Notes: generated from the sequence alone by a model not told the origin. A DNA stretch of 64,000 nt from Streptomyces zagrosensis (GCF_014203645.1 NZ_JACHJL010000006.1:337306-401305), one strand, 5' to 3'. Counted from the first letter of the stretch, positions 8,713 to 17,986 are shown. A program made the numbers and translations.

Positions 8713-8763
8713 GTCGAGCGTGTGCCGGGCGGTCACAGATTGGCCGGATAGGCTCTGGGCCCG

Positions 8764-9549
8764 ATGGATACCGACGCACGAATTTCGGAGCGCGATCGCT
8801 CTCCCGACCCTGAACCGGGTCCGGAGCTGCGGTCGCGCTTCGCGCGTTTGCCCTGGCCGATCGAGGTCGGCGGTTGGCGTCGTGTGGGGCTCCTCGCCGT
8901 GGCGTGCGTCACCTGCGTGTTACTGCTGAGCGCCTTTGTGGTGCAGCCCTTTTTGATCCCCAGCACCTCGATGGAGAACACCTTCAAGGTCGGTGACCGG
9001 GTGCTGGTGAACAAGCTGGCGTACCGTTTCGGTGATACGCCGCAGCGCGGCGACGTCGTGGTCTTCGACGGCACCGGGTCCTTCGCTGACGAGCGTCCTG
9101 CGGGGAACCCGGTGACGACTTTGTTGCGCTCGGCAGCATCGGCGGTCGGCTTGGCCGAGCCCGCCGAGACCGATTACATCAAGCGTGTGGTGGGCATCGG
9201 AGGGGATCGGGTCACCTGCTGTGACAAGCGGGGGAGGATCAAGGTGAACGGTCAACCGGTGGATGAGGACTACCTCTACCCCGGAGATGCCCCGTCACAG
9301 GTTCCCTTCGACATCGTGGTCCCCGAAGCAAAGCTGTGGGTGATGGGCGACCACCGCAGCGCCTCGCGCGACTCCCGCGACCGTCTCGGAGCCCCTGGCG
9401 GGGGCTCCGTACCGGTGGGCAAGGTCATCGGCCGAGCCGACTGGATCGGCTGGCCACTGACCCGCTGGAGCTCGCTGCATCGACCCGATGCGTTCACGCG
9501 GGTGCCAAAGCCCAACAAGGTGCCGGCGCCGGGCCGAGCACATGGGTAA
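8764..9549 (+). CDS. lepB: Type I signal peptidase 1 (SipW-like)
   Basis: The first of four adjacent signal peptidases, arranged as the known sipWXYZ cluster of Streptomyces lividans. The 261-residue protein has one N-terminal membrane segment (around residues 42-62). The catalytic serine lies in IPSTSMENT (Ser69) and the general-base lysine in YIKRVVGIGGD (Lys140). VMGDHRSASRDSR matches the family GDNRxxSxDSR box. It removes signal peptides from secreted preproteins on the outer membrane face. A TTA leucine codon at 8920-8922 suggests bldA dependence. It overlaps the next gene by 8 bp. Confidence 0.93.
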   Translation: MDTDARISERDRSPDPEPGPELRSRFARLPWPIEVGGWRRVGLLAVACVTCVLLLSAFVVQPFLIPSTSMENTFKVGDRVLVNKLAYRFGDTPQRGDVVVFDGTGSFADERPAGNPVTTLLRSAASAVGLAEPAETDYIKRVVGIGGDRVTCCDKRGRIKVNGQPVDEDYLYPGDAPSQVPFDIVVPEAKLWVMGDHRSASRDSRDRLGAPGGGSVPVGKVIGRADWIGWPLTRWSSLHRPDAFTRVPKPNKVPAPGRAHG

Positions 9550-11203
9550 CCGCGGACGGCCGCGCTCGGGTCCACAGCGCCCGGAGCCACCGGAGGAACC
9601 CGTACCACTGGCAAAACCGACGGTGCCGCGCACGGGGCACGGGGCCCGGGGCCACGGGGCGACGACCCGCGATACGGCGCACGGGGCGCCCGTCGACGGT
9701 GCGCACGACGACGCACACGGGGCCCGCAGTGCGAACGCTCCGCACGGGGAGCGGGGACCGGGGCACGGAGCCGCGGGCGGAGCACGGCGCAGCACGGCTC
9801 ACGGGGCCGCGGGCGAGACAGCGCCGTTTGAGGCTTCGTACGGCGCCGACGATGCCACGTACAAGGCCCCGTACGGCGCCGGCGGTGCCCCATACGAGCC
9901 TCAAGAAGCGCAGCCGGCCCAAGATGCCTCCGAGGCCTCGGCCCCACTCGGCTACCGGGCGCCGACCCGGCCCGCATACGAGGCGTCGTCCCCTCAGCGC
10001 ACGTACCACAGGCTTCGCAAGACCGCCCATGACGCGCCCGCCGCACCCAGCCACGAGACCCCACCCACCCACGAGGCCGCCGAAGCCCCGCGTCGCGTCC
10101 CGCAGCCGGGCGCTGGAGTCGAAGGTCCGCTAGGGCCCGACAGCGGGCCCCTCGGCCCCGCAGAGCCCGGCACAGGGCCGGATGGGCACGAACCACCGAG
10201 CGGAACCGAACCCCCGGCTCGGCATCCGCGCCAGCTGGCCGGCCGGGCGGAGCGCCGCAAGGCGGCCCGCCGTATCCAGCGCAGACGCCGCCGCTCCGCC
10301 ATCAAGGAGATACCGATCCTTGTAGCCGTGGCGCTGCTGATCGCGCTGGTGCTGAAGACGTTTTTGGTGCAGGCGTTCGTGATCCCCTCCGGCTCCATGG
10401 AGCAGACGATCAAGATCGGCGACCGGGTGCTGGTGGACAAGCTCACCCCCTGGTTCGGAGCCAAACCCCAACGTGGCGACGTGGTGGTCTTCAAGGACCC
10501 CGGTGGCTGGCTTGAGGATGAGCACAAGCCCAGCGGGGACGATCCGGTGGGCATCAAGCAGGCCAAGCAGTTCCTGACGTTCATCGGGCTGTTGCCGTCC
10601 TCGGACGAGCAGGACCTGATCAAACGCGTGGTGGGGGTCGGTGGCGATACGGTGCGCTGCTGTGGCAGGGACGGTCGCGTCACGGTCAACGGCACTCCGC
10701 TCAACGAGCCGTATGTCCACCCGGGAAACCCGCCCTCCAAGCTGAAGTTCCAGGTGCAGGTCCCCCAGGGACGTATCTTCGTGATGGGTGACCACCGGTC
10801 CAACTCGGCCGACTCCCGCTATCACCTCGATGACGAGGGGCGTGGCACGATTCCGGAGGACCTGGTGGTCGGTAAGGCCGTGGTGATCGCGTGGCCGGTC
10901 GGTCACTGGCGACGGTTGGAGGAGCCGGGAGCCTTCGCCTCCGTACGGGACGCGGGTGACGCTCAGTCCCAGGCGGGCGGCGCTCCGCATAGTGTGTCCT
11001 CCGGCACTGCGTTTCCTTTGGAAGCGCAAGGATTGACCCATCTCCCGACCCTTGCGGAACTCCCGCTCGTTATGGGGTTGGTGGGCCTGCGCCGGACCTG
11101 GGGCAGGCGGCAGCACGGCAAGAGGAGTGGATGTGGGGGATTTGGCGGTCGGCGCACGATCCGGACACGAAGAGCCCGAAAGGCAGCCAGAGCAACCCGG
11201 TGA
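9542..11203 (+). CDS. lepB: Type I signal peptidase 2 with very long N-terminal linker (SipX-like)
   Basis: At 553 residues this is far longer than a normal signal peptidase. The first ~255 residues are a low-complexity Pro/Ala/Gly/His cytoplasmic region with recurring HGA and HGAR words (for example TGHGARGHGA), the same peptides the intergenic heptamer repeat encodes. An Arg/Lys-rich stretch and a single membrane segment (~258-280) follow. The catalytic Ser285 is in IPSGSMEQT and Lys361 in LIKRVVGVGGD, and the GDHRSNSADSR box is intact. ATG at 9542 overlaps lepB1 by 8 bp. The enzyme part looks fully functional; the role of the linker is unknown. Confidence 0.9.
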   Translation: MGNRGRPRSGPQRPEPPEEPVPLAKPTVPRTGHGARGHGATTRDTAHGAPVDGAHDDAHGARSANAPHGERGPGHGAAGGARRSTAHGAAGETAPFEASYGADDATYKAPYGAGGAPYEPQEAQPAQDASEASAPLGYRAPTRPAYEASSPQRTYHRLRKTAHDAPAAPSHETPPTHEAAEAPRRVPQPGAGVEGPLGPDSGPLGPAEPGTGPDGHEPPSGTEPPARHPRQLAGRAERRKAARRIQRRRRRSAIKEIPILVAVALLIALVLKTFLVQAFVIPSGSMEQTIKIGDRVLVDKLTPWFGAKPQRGDVVVFKDPGGWLEDEHKPSGDDPVGIKQAKQFLTFIGLLPSSDEQDLIKRVVGVGGDTVRCCGRDGRVTVNGTPLNEPYVHPGNPPSKLKFQVQVPQGRIFVMGDHRSNSADSRYHLDDEGRGTIPEDLVVGKAVVIAWPVGHWRRLEEPGAFASVRDAGDAQSQAGGAPHSVSSGTAFPLEAQGLTHLPTLAELPLVMGLVGLRRTWGRRQHGKRSGCGGFGGRRTIRTRRARKAARATR

Positions 11204-12248
11204 GTCACCCGTGAACGAGTCGTCCGAAGCCGAGCCCCAGTACGCCGCAAGCCGCGGTGGCGGCTCCGTGGGCCCCGGGCCGGGAGGTCAGCCAGGCGCT
11301 ACTCCCAGCGGCGTTGGCGCGGGCAGCGGTGGCGATACTCGACCGCACCAGGCCGAGGGCGCCGAACCGGCAGACGCCGCAGCGGCGCCTGGCCAGCCCG
11401 GTGACTCCTCCCTCGGCCCCGTGGGGCTCGACAAGAGCGGCGGGGAGGAGGAACGGCGCACGGACGGTGCGCAGCAAAAGAAGCACCGTTCCTTCTGGAA
11501 GGAGCTGCCGCTCCTCGTGGGCATCGCGCTGCTGCTCGCCTTGTTGATCAAGACCTTCCTAGTGCAGGCGTTCTCGATCCCGTCGGACTCGATGCAGGAC
11601 ACGCTCCAGCGCGGCGACCGGGTACTCGTGGACAAGCTGACGGCGTGGTTCGGGTCGGAGCCCGAGCGCGGCGAGGTCGTGGTCTTCCATGACCCGGGCG
11701 GGTGGCTGGACGAGGCGCCGCAGTCTGACTCGGGGCCGATTGCGGAAGGTGTCCAGGAGGTCCTGAGTTTTATCGGCCTGATGCCGTCGGCTGAGGAGAA
11801 GGACCTGATCAAGCGGGTGATCGCGGTTGGCGGCGACACCGTCGAGTGCAAGAGCGACGGTCCGGTCAAGGTCAACGGCAAGGCGCTGGATGAGCCGTAC
11901 ATCTTCCCGGGGGACACTCCGTGTGGTGACAAGGAGTTCGGCCCGATCCACGTGCCCGAGGGGCGGATCTGGGTGATGGGCGACCATCGCCAGGACTCGC
12001 TCGACTCCCGCTACCACCAGAACCTGGACAACGGCACCGTATCGACTGACGAGGTCGTTGGCCGGGCGATCGTCAAGGCGTGGCCGATCAACCGCTGGGG
12101 CACGCTCCCGGTTCCGGGCACGTTCGACCAGCCTGGACTGAACGCCGCGGCGTCGATGACTCCGACGGTGGCCGGATTCGCTGGGGCTCTTCCGCTGGTG
12201 TTGTGGCGCCGCAGTCGGCTGCTCAAGAAGGCAGCCGGGAAGGGCTGA
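11133..12248 (+). CDS. lepB: Type I signal peptidase 3 (SipY-like)
   Basis: A 371-residue signal peptidase. GTG at 11133 (VGDLAVGARSGHEE) lies inside the end of lepB2, a 71-bp overlap, and is preceded by AGAGGAG; a second GTG at 11211 is less likely. About 130 residues of Gly/Ala/Pro-rich linker precede the membrane segment LPLLVGIALLLALLIKTFLV. Ser153 (IPSDSMQDT) and Lys227 (LIKRVIAVGGD) form the dyad, and GDHRQDSLDSR is present. A second hydrophobic segment near the C-terminus (around VAGFAGALPLVLW) suggests a C-terminal anchor. It is cotranscribed with lepB1 and lepB2 by overlap. Confidence 0.9.
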   Translation: MGDLAVGARSGHEEPERQPEQPGESPVNESSEAEPQYAASRGGGSVGPGPGGQPGATPSGVGAGSGGDTRPHQAEGAEPADAAAAPGQPGDSSLGPVGLDKSGGEEERRTDGAQQKKHRSFWKELPLLVGIALLLALLIKTFLVQAFSIPSDSMQDTLQRGDRVLVDKLTAWFGSEPERGEVVVFHDPGGWLDEAPQSDSGPIAEGVQEVLSFIGLMPSAEEKDLIKRVIAVGGDTVECKSDGPVKVNGKALDEPYIFPGDTPCGDKEFGPIHVPEGRIWVMGDHRQDSLDSRYHQNLDNGTVSTDEVVGRAIVKAWPINRWGTLPVPGTFDQPGLNAAASMTPTVAGFAGALPLVLWRRSRLLKKAAGKG

Positions 12249-12417
12249 CGGCACCGATACCGCCGGGTAGGGTGCGGACCCGTGCTGTAACGGCATGGCC
12301 CGTTGGGCCACTTCGCGTACGGAGCTTCATGGGTTCCGTACGGGCTTTTGGCGGGGTGGGGCACTCGACACGGGGCCGCGGCCCCATGCAGGCGCTGTCG
12401 GGCGACAGGAGAGCGAA

Positions 12418-13383
12418 ATGGGCGGACCGCGACGTACGAGCGATGGACGGGGCCGACGTGGCAGCGTGCTGTCAGGTGTGGCGGTCGCCATCGGCTGTGT
12501 GCTCTTCCTCGGAGGCTTCGTCTGGGGTGCGGTGCTGTATCAGCCGTACACCGTCCCCACCGACTCGATGTCGCCGACGATCGGCAAGGACGACCGAGTG
12601 CTAGCCGAGCGCGTGGATGGTAGCGATGTGCACCGGGGTGACGTGGTCGTCTTCCGCGATTCGGTGTGGGGCGACATGCCGATGGTCAAGCGGGTAGTTG
12701 GGGTGGGTGGTGACAAGATTGCCTGCTGCGACAAGCAGGGGCGGCTGACGGTCAACGGCAAGGCCATCGACGAGCCCTACCTGGCGCGTGAGGGCCGCGC
12801 TTCGCCGACCATGTTCTCCGCGACGGTGCCCGGTGACCACCTTTTCCTCCTCGGCGACAACCGGGACACCTCGGTTGACTCTCGTGGGCACCTGACCGAC
12901 GGCGACCAAGGCACCGTGTCGCGGGACGCGGTGGACGCACGTGTGGAGGCGGTGGTGTGGCCTCTTGGGGCCATGGGGACGCTGGAGGAGCCATCGGGAT
13001 TCGATGGATTGCCGGGCGGCGTCTCCGAACGCGGTCCGCTGACCTTGATCACCGGGATGGTCGTGGCGGGCGCGGTACTCATCCTGGGTGGTGCCGCGTA
13101 CGGGCCGCTCACACGGCGTACGAGCGGCAAGGGCAAGCCGCCCCATAGCGTCGCCACGTCTCGCAGCGCGGAGCCCGGGGCACGGAGCGGCGCCGAGCGG
13201 GCCGCTGGCGCTGTGGCGCCCGGTCGGCAGGGCAAGCCTGGCGACCGGTTGGGGAAGGCAGCCGGTGGTACGGGGCACGGGGCCGCGAGACCGCCCGGGG
13301 CGGCGGAAGGCGCGTCCACGGACGCTGAAGTGCCCGGCCGGCCTGGGAGAGGCGGGAAGGGAACGGCGAGGAGCAGTGGCTGA
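12418..13383 (+). CDS. lepB: Type I signal peptidase 4 (SipZ-like)
   Basis: A 321-residue signal peptidase starting at ATG 12418, preceded by AGGAGA. A 169-bp gap separates it from lepB3, consistent with the separate sipZ transcript known in S. lividans. One membrane segment lies near the N-terminus. Catalytic Ser50 is in VPTDSMSPT and Lys91 in MVKRVVGVGGD; LLGDNRDTSVDSRG is the conserved box. A second membrane segment (LITGMVVAGAVLILGG) is followed by a ~90-residue Gly/Ala/Arg tail that includes repeat-like EPGARSGAER and GTGHGAARPP. The last 8 bp overlap the NUDIX gene. Confidence 0.93.
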   Translation: MGGPRRTSDGRGRRGSVLSGVAVAIGCVLFLGGFVWGAVLYQPYTVPTDSMSPTIGKDDRVLAERVDGSDVHRGDVVVFRDSVWGDMPMVKRVVGVGGDKIACCDKQGRLTVNGKAIDEPYLAREGRASPTMFSATVPGDHLFLLGDNRDTSVDSRGHLTDGDQGTVSRDAVDARVEAVVWPLGAMGTLEEPSGFDGLPGGVSERGPLTLITGMVVAGAVLILGGAAYGPLTRRTSGKGKPPHSVATSRSAEPGARSGAERAAGAVAPGRQGKPGDRLGKAAGGTGHGAARPPGAAEGASTDAEVPGRPGRGGKGTARSSG

Positions 13384-13891
13384 CGGCATATCGCAGGGGG
13401 CTGGGGAGCCGGCGCTACGCAAGGTGGCACGGGTGATCCTGCTCGACCCCGCTGACCGCATGTTGCTGATGCACGGCTATGAGCCGGGTGACCCGTCGCT
13501 GACCTGGTGGTTTACCCCGGGGGGTGGCGTGGAGGCGGGGGAGAGCCGAGAGCAGGCGGCCCTACGGGAGCTGGCGGAGGAGACCGGCATCACCGAGGCG
13601 CGGCTGGGGCCGGTGATCTGGAAGCGGGTGTGCTCCTTTCCGTTCGATGGGCGGCGCTGGGACCAGGACGAGTGGTACTACCTGGCCAGGACCCGGCAGA
13701 CACTGACCCGCACCAGTGGCCAGACCGACCTGGAACGGCGCAGCGTCGCTGGACTGCGCTGGTGGACGGCCGAAGAACTGTTCGCCGCCCATGAGACGGT
13801 GTACCCGACCAGACTCGCCGAACTGCTCCGCACGCTGCTCGACGAGGGGCCTCCTAGCGCGCCGGTGGTCCTGGAGACAGAGCGCGTCTGA
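13376..13891 (+). CDS. NUDIX hydrolase
   Basis: A 171-residue nucleoside-diphosphate-linked hydrolase. The Nudix box is complete: GGVEAGESREQAALRELAEE then TG, matching GX5EX7REUXEEXGU with the metal-binding glutamates. An adjacent block reads PSLTWWFTPGG. GTG at 13376 overlaps sipZ by 8 bp, with GAGGAG just upstream. In S. lividans sipZ leads an operon with unrelated genes, which fits this gene and the next. The substrate cannot be predicted from sequence. Confidence 0.9.
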   Translation: MADGISQGAGEPALRKVARVILLDPADRMLLMHGYEPGDPSLTWWFTPGGGVEAGESREQAALRELAEETGITEARLGPVIWKRVCSFPFDGRRWDQDEWYYLARTRQTLTRTSGQTDLERRSVAGLRWWTAEELFAAHETVYPTRLAELLRTLLDEGPPSAPVVLETERV

Positions 13892-13930
13892 CGCACAATG
13901 GGGGGACGCACGGCTGAAGGGGAACATGCC

Positions 13931-14257
13931 ATGAGTGCCGAGGACCTCGAAAAGTACGAGACCGAGATGGAGCTGAAGCTCTACCGGGAGTACCGCGATG
14001 TCGTCGGTCTGTTCAAATACGTGATCGAGACCGAGCGGCGTTTCTACCTCACCAACGACTACGAGATGCAGGTGCACTCGGTTCAGGGCGAGGTCTTCTT
14101 CGAGGTCTCCATGGCCGATGCCTGGGTGTGGGATATGTACCGGCCAGCTCGCTTCGTCAAGCAGGTGCGCGTCCTCACGTTCAAGGACGTGAACATCGAG
14201 GAGCTGAATAAGAGCGACCTCGACTTGACCTCGGGTGAATCCGGCTTCAACAGCTGA
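13931..14257 (+). CDS. DUF2469 family protein
   Basis: A 108-residue, highly conserved actinobacterial protein of unknown function, starting MSAEDLEKYETEMELKLYRE. Other signature blocks are YVIETERRFYLTNDYEMQVH and DAWVWDMYRPARFVKQVRV. It is acidic with no signal peptide or membrane segment. ATG at 13931 is preceded by GAAGGGGAA. An upstream in-frame ATG would only add a non-conserved leader. It lies between the sipZ operon and yraN, as in other Streptomyces. Confidence 0.9.
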   Translation: MSAEDLEKYETEMELKLYREYRDVVGLFKYVIETERRFYLTNDYEMQVHSVQGEVFFEVSMADAWVWDMYRPARFVKQVRVLTFKDVNIEELNKSDLDLTSGESGFNS

Positions 14258-14272
14258 TCGCCGCCGCTAGGC

Positions 14273-14509
14273 ATGAGTGAAGGTTTCCTCACTCGTATGG
14301 GTGAGCGAGTTACACCCAACGCACCGGTTATCCACCAAGATCCAAAAGTTCGCGGCACGAGCGGCACTGTCGATGCCGGAGGTGGTATCCATGCCGCGAA
14401 CATTTCCCAAGCGCTCACCCGCGCCCGCCAAAAGCAGTGCCGTACGTCCAAGAACCACGAGGTCATCGGGGCCAGCGAGGTCACCGAGGCCCGTGCCAGC
14501 CGCCCCTGA
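14273..14509 (+). CDS. Small hypothetical ORF before yraN (doubtful)
   Basis: A 78-codon frame (MSEGFLTRMGERV...) lies in the gap between the DUF2469 gene and yraN. The first half has low third-position GC, unlike its neighbours, while the second half has the GC-rich third positions of a real Streptomyces gene. There is no clear Shine-Dalgarno sequence and no recognised domain. It may be a decayed or horizontally acquired small gene, or chance. Confidence 0.3.
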   Translation: MSEGFLTRMGERVTPNAPVIHQDPKVRGTSGTVDAGGGIHAANISQALTRARQKQCRTSKNHEVIGASEVTEARASRP

Positions 14510-14900
14510 GGCCCTGCCTGCCGCAGACCGAGCAGGTCCGTCGTGCGCCCGCCGCGCTCTCGGCGCTTACGGGGAAAACCTGGCAGTTCGCGAGCTCCTG
14601 GCGGCCGGGATGGCCGTGATCGCTCGCAACTGGCGATGCCGCGAGGGCGAGATCGACATTGTCGCCCGCGATGGTGACGCGTTGGTCATCTGCGAGGTGA
14701 AGACTCGCAGGGCCAGCTCCTACGAGCACCCGATGGCTGCCGTCAGCCGCACCAAGGCCCGGCGCCTGCGGCGACTGGCCGCCCACTGGCTGGAACGGCA
14801 CGGTGGGCCCCCCTCGGGTGGGGTCCGCATCGACCTCGTGGGCGTGCGGCTGCCAGACCGAGGCGCGCCGATCGTCGAGCACGCGCGGGGGGTGGCGTGA
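14493..14900 (+). CDS. yraN: YraN family endonuclease-like protein (UPF0102)
   Basis: A Holliday-junction-resolvase-like fold of the restriction-endonuclease superfamily. The core begins ALGAYGENLAVREL and carries the metal-binding motif in GEIDIVARDGDALVICEVKTRR (E-D-EVK pattern). From GTG 14493 the protein has 135 residues, close to the family size. An ATG at 14391 has an ideal GGAGG 8 nt upstream, but the extra codons have poor third-position GC in this frame, so I prefer 14493. The stop overlaps the comM start (TGATG). Confidence 0.85.
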   Translation: MPAAPEALPAADRAGPSCARRALGAYGENLAVRELLAAGMAVIARNWRCREGEIDIVARDGDALVICEVKTRRASSYEHPMAAVSRTKARRLRRLAAHWLERHGGPPSGGVRIDLVGVRLPDRGAPIVEHARGVA

Positions 14901-16519
14901 TGGGCTTCGCCCGCACATGTTCCGTGGCACTGGTTGGCGTCGAGGGCGTGGTGGTCGAGGTGCAGGCCGATCTGGAGCCGGGAGTAGCAGCGTTCACGCT
15001 GGTCGGGTTGCCAGATAAGAGCCTGTCCGAGAGCAGGGACCGAGTGCGGGCGGCCGTCGTCAATTCAGGCGCCGAGTGGCCGCAGAAGAAGCTGACGGTC
15101 GGACTCAGCCCCGCTTCCGTGCCCAAGGCGGGCAGCGGATTCGATCTTGCGGTGGCGTGCGCCGTCCTGTCGGCTGCTGAGTTCATCGATCCCCGCGAGA
15201 TCGCCGACCTGATGATGATCGGGGAACTGGGCCTCGATGGGCGGGTGCGTCCGGTACGGGGCGTACTGCCAGCCGTGCTCGCGGCCGCGGACGCCGGGTA
15301 TCGGCAGGTCGTCGTCCCGGAGCAGACAGCAGCCGAGGCGATGTTGGTGCCAGGGGTGTCCGTGCTGGGCGTCCGCAGCTTGCGGCAGTTGATCGCCGTA
15401 TTGACCGATGGGCCGGTGCCGGAGGAAGCGGAGCAGCCGGAGCTGGGGCGCCCGGACCCCATGCTGGCGGGCCTGATGCTGCCGGGAGCCGGTGTGGGAA
15501 CGGGGGCGATCAATCGCCAGGGGACGGCCCAACAGCTCGACCTGGCGGACGTGGCGGGCCAACAGGCAGCCCGCAAGGCCCTTGAGGTCGCGGCGGCCGG
15601 CGGCCATCACCTCTATCTAAAAGGACCTCCTGGGGCGGGCAAGACGATGCTGGCCGAACGGCTGCCTGGACTACTGCCGCCCCTGACACCCGCGGAGGCC
15701 CTGGAGGTCACCGCCGTCCACTCCGTGGCGGGGGTCCTCCCACCGGGAAAGCCACTCCTTGATGTGCCGCCGTACTGCGCGCCGCATCACTCAGCGACGA
15801 TGGCCTCACTGGTCGGCGGAGGCAACGGTGTGCCAAGGCCTGGAGCCGTCTCGCTCGCTCACAGAGGTGCGCTTTTTCTCGATGAAGCCCCTGAGTTCAG
15901 CGGGCGGGCGTTGGATGCGTTACGGCAGCCCCTGGAGTCGGGTCATGTGGTGGTGGCCAGATCGGCAGGGGTGATGCGGATGCCCGCGCGGTTCCTGTTA
16001 CTGCTCGCCGCCAATCCATGCCCCTGTGGGCGTCACGGCCAGCCCGGGGACCGGTGCGACTGCTCGCCGGCGGTCATTCGTCGCTACCAGGCCAGGCTTT
16101 CGGGCCCGCTGCTCGACCGCGTAGACCTGCGCGTTCGGGTCGGCGCCGTGAGCAGGGCGGAGCTTGCCGGGGAACACGGCCGGTCGGAGACCACCGCGGT
16201 GGTGGCCGCGCGCGTACGCGAGGCCAGGGAGCGGGCCAGTGCTCGCTATGCGGAGACGCCCTGGTCCGTGAACGGCGAGATGCCCGGATACGAGCTGCGT
16301 ACTCGCTGGGCACTGGCTCCCGGGGCGCTGCGCGAGGCGGAGCGTGACATGGAACGAGGCGTGCTCACGGCCCGAGGCCTCGATCGGGTGTTGCGGGTGG
16401 CTTGGACAGTGGCGGACCTTGCCGGCCACGACCGGCCGACGCGCGAGGACGTGGTCCAGGCACTTCAGATGCGCACCGGCATCAGCCGCGGAGTGCCGGA
16501 GAGAGCAGGTAGCGCATGA
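14900..16519 (+). CDS. comM: YifB/ComM family Mg-chelatase-like AAA+ ATPase
   Basis: A 539-residue hexameric branch-migration helicase, which in naturally competent bacteria helps integrate incoming DNA. The N-terminal domain starts MGFARTCSVALVGVEG and contains TLVGLPDKSLSESRDRVRAA. The Walker A motif GPPGAGKTM lies near residue 242, with the Walker B region LFLDEAPEF. A Cys-rich NPCPCGRHGQPGDRCDC segment is typical of the family. Two TTA codons (15920 and 15998) suggest bldA control. It is coupled at both ends: TGATG with yraN and ATGA with dprA. Confidence 0.93.
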   Translation: MGFARTCSVALVGVEGVVVEVQADLEPGVAAFTLVGLPDKSLSESRDRVRAAVVNSGAEWPQKKLTVGLSPASVPKAGSGFDLAVACAVLSAAEFIDPREIADLMMIGELGLDGRVRPVRGVLPAVLAAADAGYRQVVVPEQTAAEAMLVPGVSVLGVRSLRQLIAVLTDGPVPEEAEQPELGRPDPMLAGLMLPGAGVGTGAINRQGTAQQLDLADVAGQQAARKALEVAAAGGHHLYLKGPPGAGKTMLAERLPGLLPPLTPAEALEVTAVHSVAGVLPPGKPLLDVPPYCAPHHSATMASLVGGGNGVPRPGAVSLAHRGALFLDEAPEFSGRALDALRQPLESGHVVVARSAGVMRMPARFLLLLAANPCPCGRHGQPGDRCDCSPAVIRRYQARLSGPLLDRVDLRVRVGAVSRAELAGEHGRSETTAVVAARVREARERASARYAETPWSVNGEMPGYELRTRWALAPGALREAERDMERGVLTARGLDRVLRVAWTVADLAGHDRPTREDVVQALQMRTGISRGVPERAGSA

Positions 16520-17745
16520 CGGCGCACGACCTGCCGGTGGAGGGAAGCAGCGGGGCCTGCGAGGCGGAGTTGGCCGCAACAGACGCGCCTCAGCGGCCGG
16601 TAGACGACGCCGTGCGGCTGGCCAGGGCCGCTCTCACCCGGCTGACGGAACCGGGAGACGAGGCCATCGGCCGGTGGCTGCGGGAACTTGGCCCCGTGGC
16701 ACTGTGGCGTGCGCTGACCGGCGATGGCGAGCCGCCGCCGGGGGCCGGCTCCCGCCGTCTGGCCGGGTGCGCGCTGCGAGCCGCGCGACTTGACCCGGCC
16801 GAGGATTTGGCGGCGATGGCCGCGTTGGGTGGGCGCTTTGTCTGCCCACAGGATGCGGAATGGCCGGGCCAACTCGATGACCTCGGCGATGCCCGCCCCA
16901 TCGGTCTTTGGGTTTTGGGCAGGGCGTCACTGCGAATGTGGGCGGTGCGGTCCGTGGCTGTGGTCGGTGCGCGGGCGTGCAGCGACTACGGGTCCTACGT
17001 TGCGGCCACACTGGGTTCCGGTCTCGCAGAACGGGGCTGGGTGGTGACCTCCGGCGCGGCCTACGGCGTGGACGCTGCCGCCCATCGAGGCGCTCTCAGC
17101 GCGGACGGGGCGACCATCGCGGTGCTTGCCTCCGGCGTGGACGTCCCCTACCCACGCGGCCACGCGGGGCTGATTGGCAGAGTCGCGGAACAAGGCCTCG
17201 TAGTCGCAGAGTTGCCGCCCGGCGGCCATCCCACCCGTAGCCGGTTCGTACTCCGCAACCGGGTCATCGCGGCCCTGACGCGCGGAACGGTCGTGGTCGA
17301 GGCCCAATACCGCAGCGGGTCCCTGGTTACTGCTCGTTGGGCGCAGCGCCTTGGGCGTTGCACGATGGGCGTGCCGGGCCCAGTGACCAGCGGCCTCTCG
17401 GGAGGAGTGCACGAACTCCTGCGCGGAGAAGGCCTACTGGTGAGCGACGCCGATGAGGTGGTCGAACTAATCGGCAACATCGGCGACCTCGCGCCCGCAA
17501 GGCGAGGTCCCGTCGTAGGCCGCGACCTGCTGCCGACCGCGACGGCCCGGGTACTGGAGGCGCTGCCCGTACGGGGTACCGGCGACACCCAGGCGCTCGC
17601 CCGTGACGCAGGGATGAGTCACGACGAGACGTTGACCAGACTCTACGAATTACTGTCGCTCGGGTTCGTCGAACGCCGCGGTAGTCGCTGGGAGTTGACG
17701 TCGCAGGCCCATCAGACGGGAAGCTCGCGGCGAGGCGGTTCTTGA
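16516..17745 (+). CDS. dprA: DNA processing protein DprA
   Basis: A 409-residue RecA-loading, single-strand-DNA-binding protein. The Rossmann-like DprA fold shows VVGARACSDYG, SGAAYGVDAAAHRGAL, LASGVDVPYPR, and the SRFVLRNRVIAALT and VVEAQYRSGSL blocks. A winged-helix domain follows at the C-terminus (~residues 340-400). Its ATG overlaps the comM stop by 4 bp, so the two act together in recombination of single-stranded DNA. A TTA codon lies at 17650-17652. The N-terminal ~90 residues are a divergent, Arg/Ala-rich helical extension. Confidence 0.93.
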   Translation: MTAHDLPVEGSSGACEAELAATDAPQRPVDDAVRLARAALTRLTEPGDEAIGRWLRELGPVALWRALTGDGEPPPGAGSRRLAGCALRAARLDPAEDLAAMAALGGRFVCPQDAEWPGQLDDLGDARPIGLWVLGRASLRMWAVRSVAVVGARACSDYGSYVAATLGSGLAERGWVVTSGAAYGVDAAAHRGALSADGATIAVLASGVDVPYPRGHAGLIGRVAEQGLVVAELPPGGHPTRSRFVLRNRVIAALTRGTVVVEAQYRSGSLVTARWAQRLGRCTMGVPGPVTSGLSGGVHELLRGEGLLVSDADEVVELIGNIGDLAPARRGPVVGRDLLPTATARVLEALPVRGTGDTQALARDAGMSHDETLTRLYELLSLGFVERRGSRWELTSQAHQTGSSRRGGS

Positions 17746-17986
17746 TTTGGGGCAATTGGGTGAAAGGGTGTGAGAGATGACCGCAGACGCCCTTGTGGAG
17801 CTGGCCTTTCGGTTGCCGTCCGTGCTGCGACCGTAACTCCAGGGTGCGGAGAACGGAACGCATCTGCGCACGGCACAACCCTCGACACTCGCACACTGCG
17901 ACGCATCAGTCACGCTACGCTCACAAGGATTCCGACGCGGGCACACGCCCTCACCCACGTCACGGCAGAACGGCTCAAGACGACGC

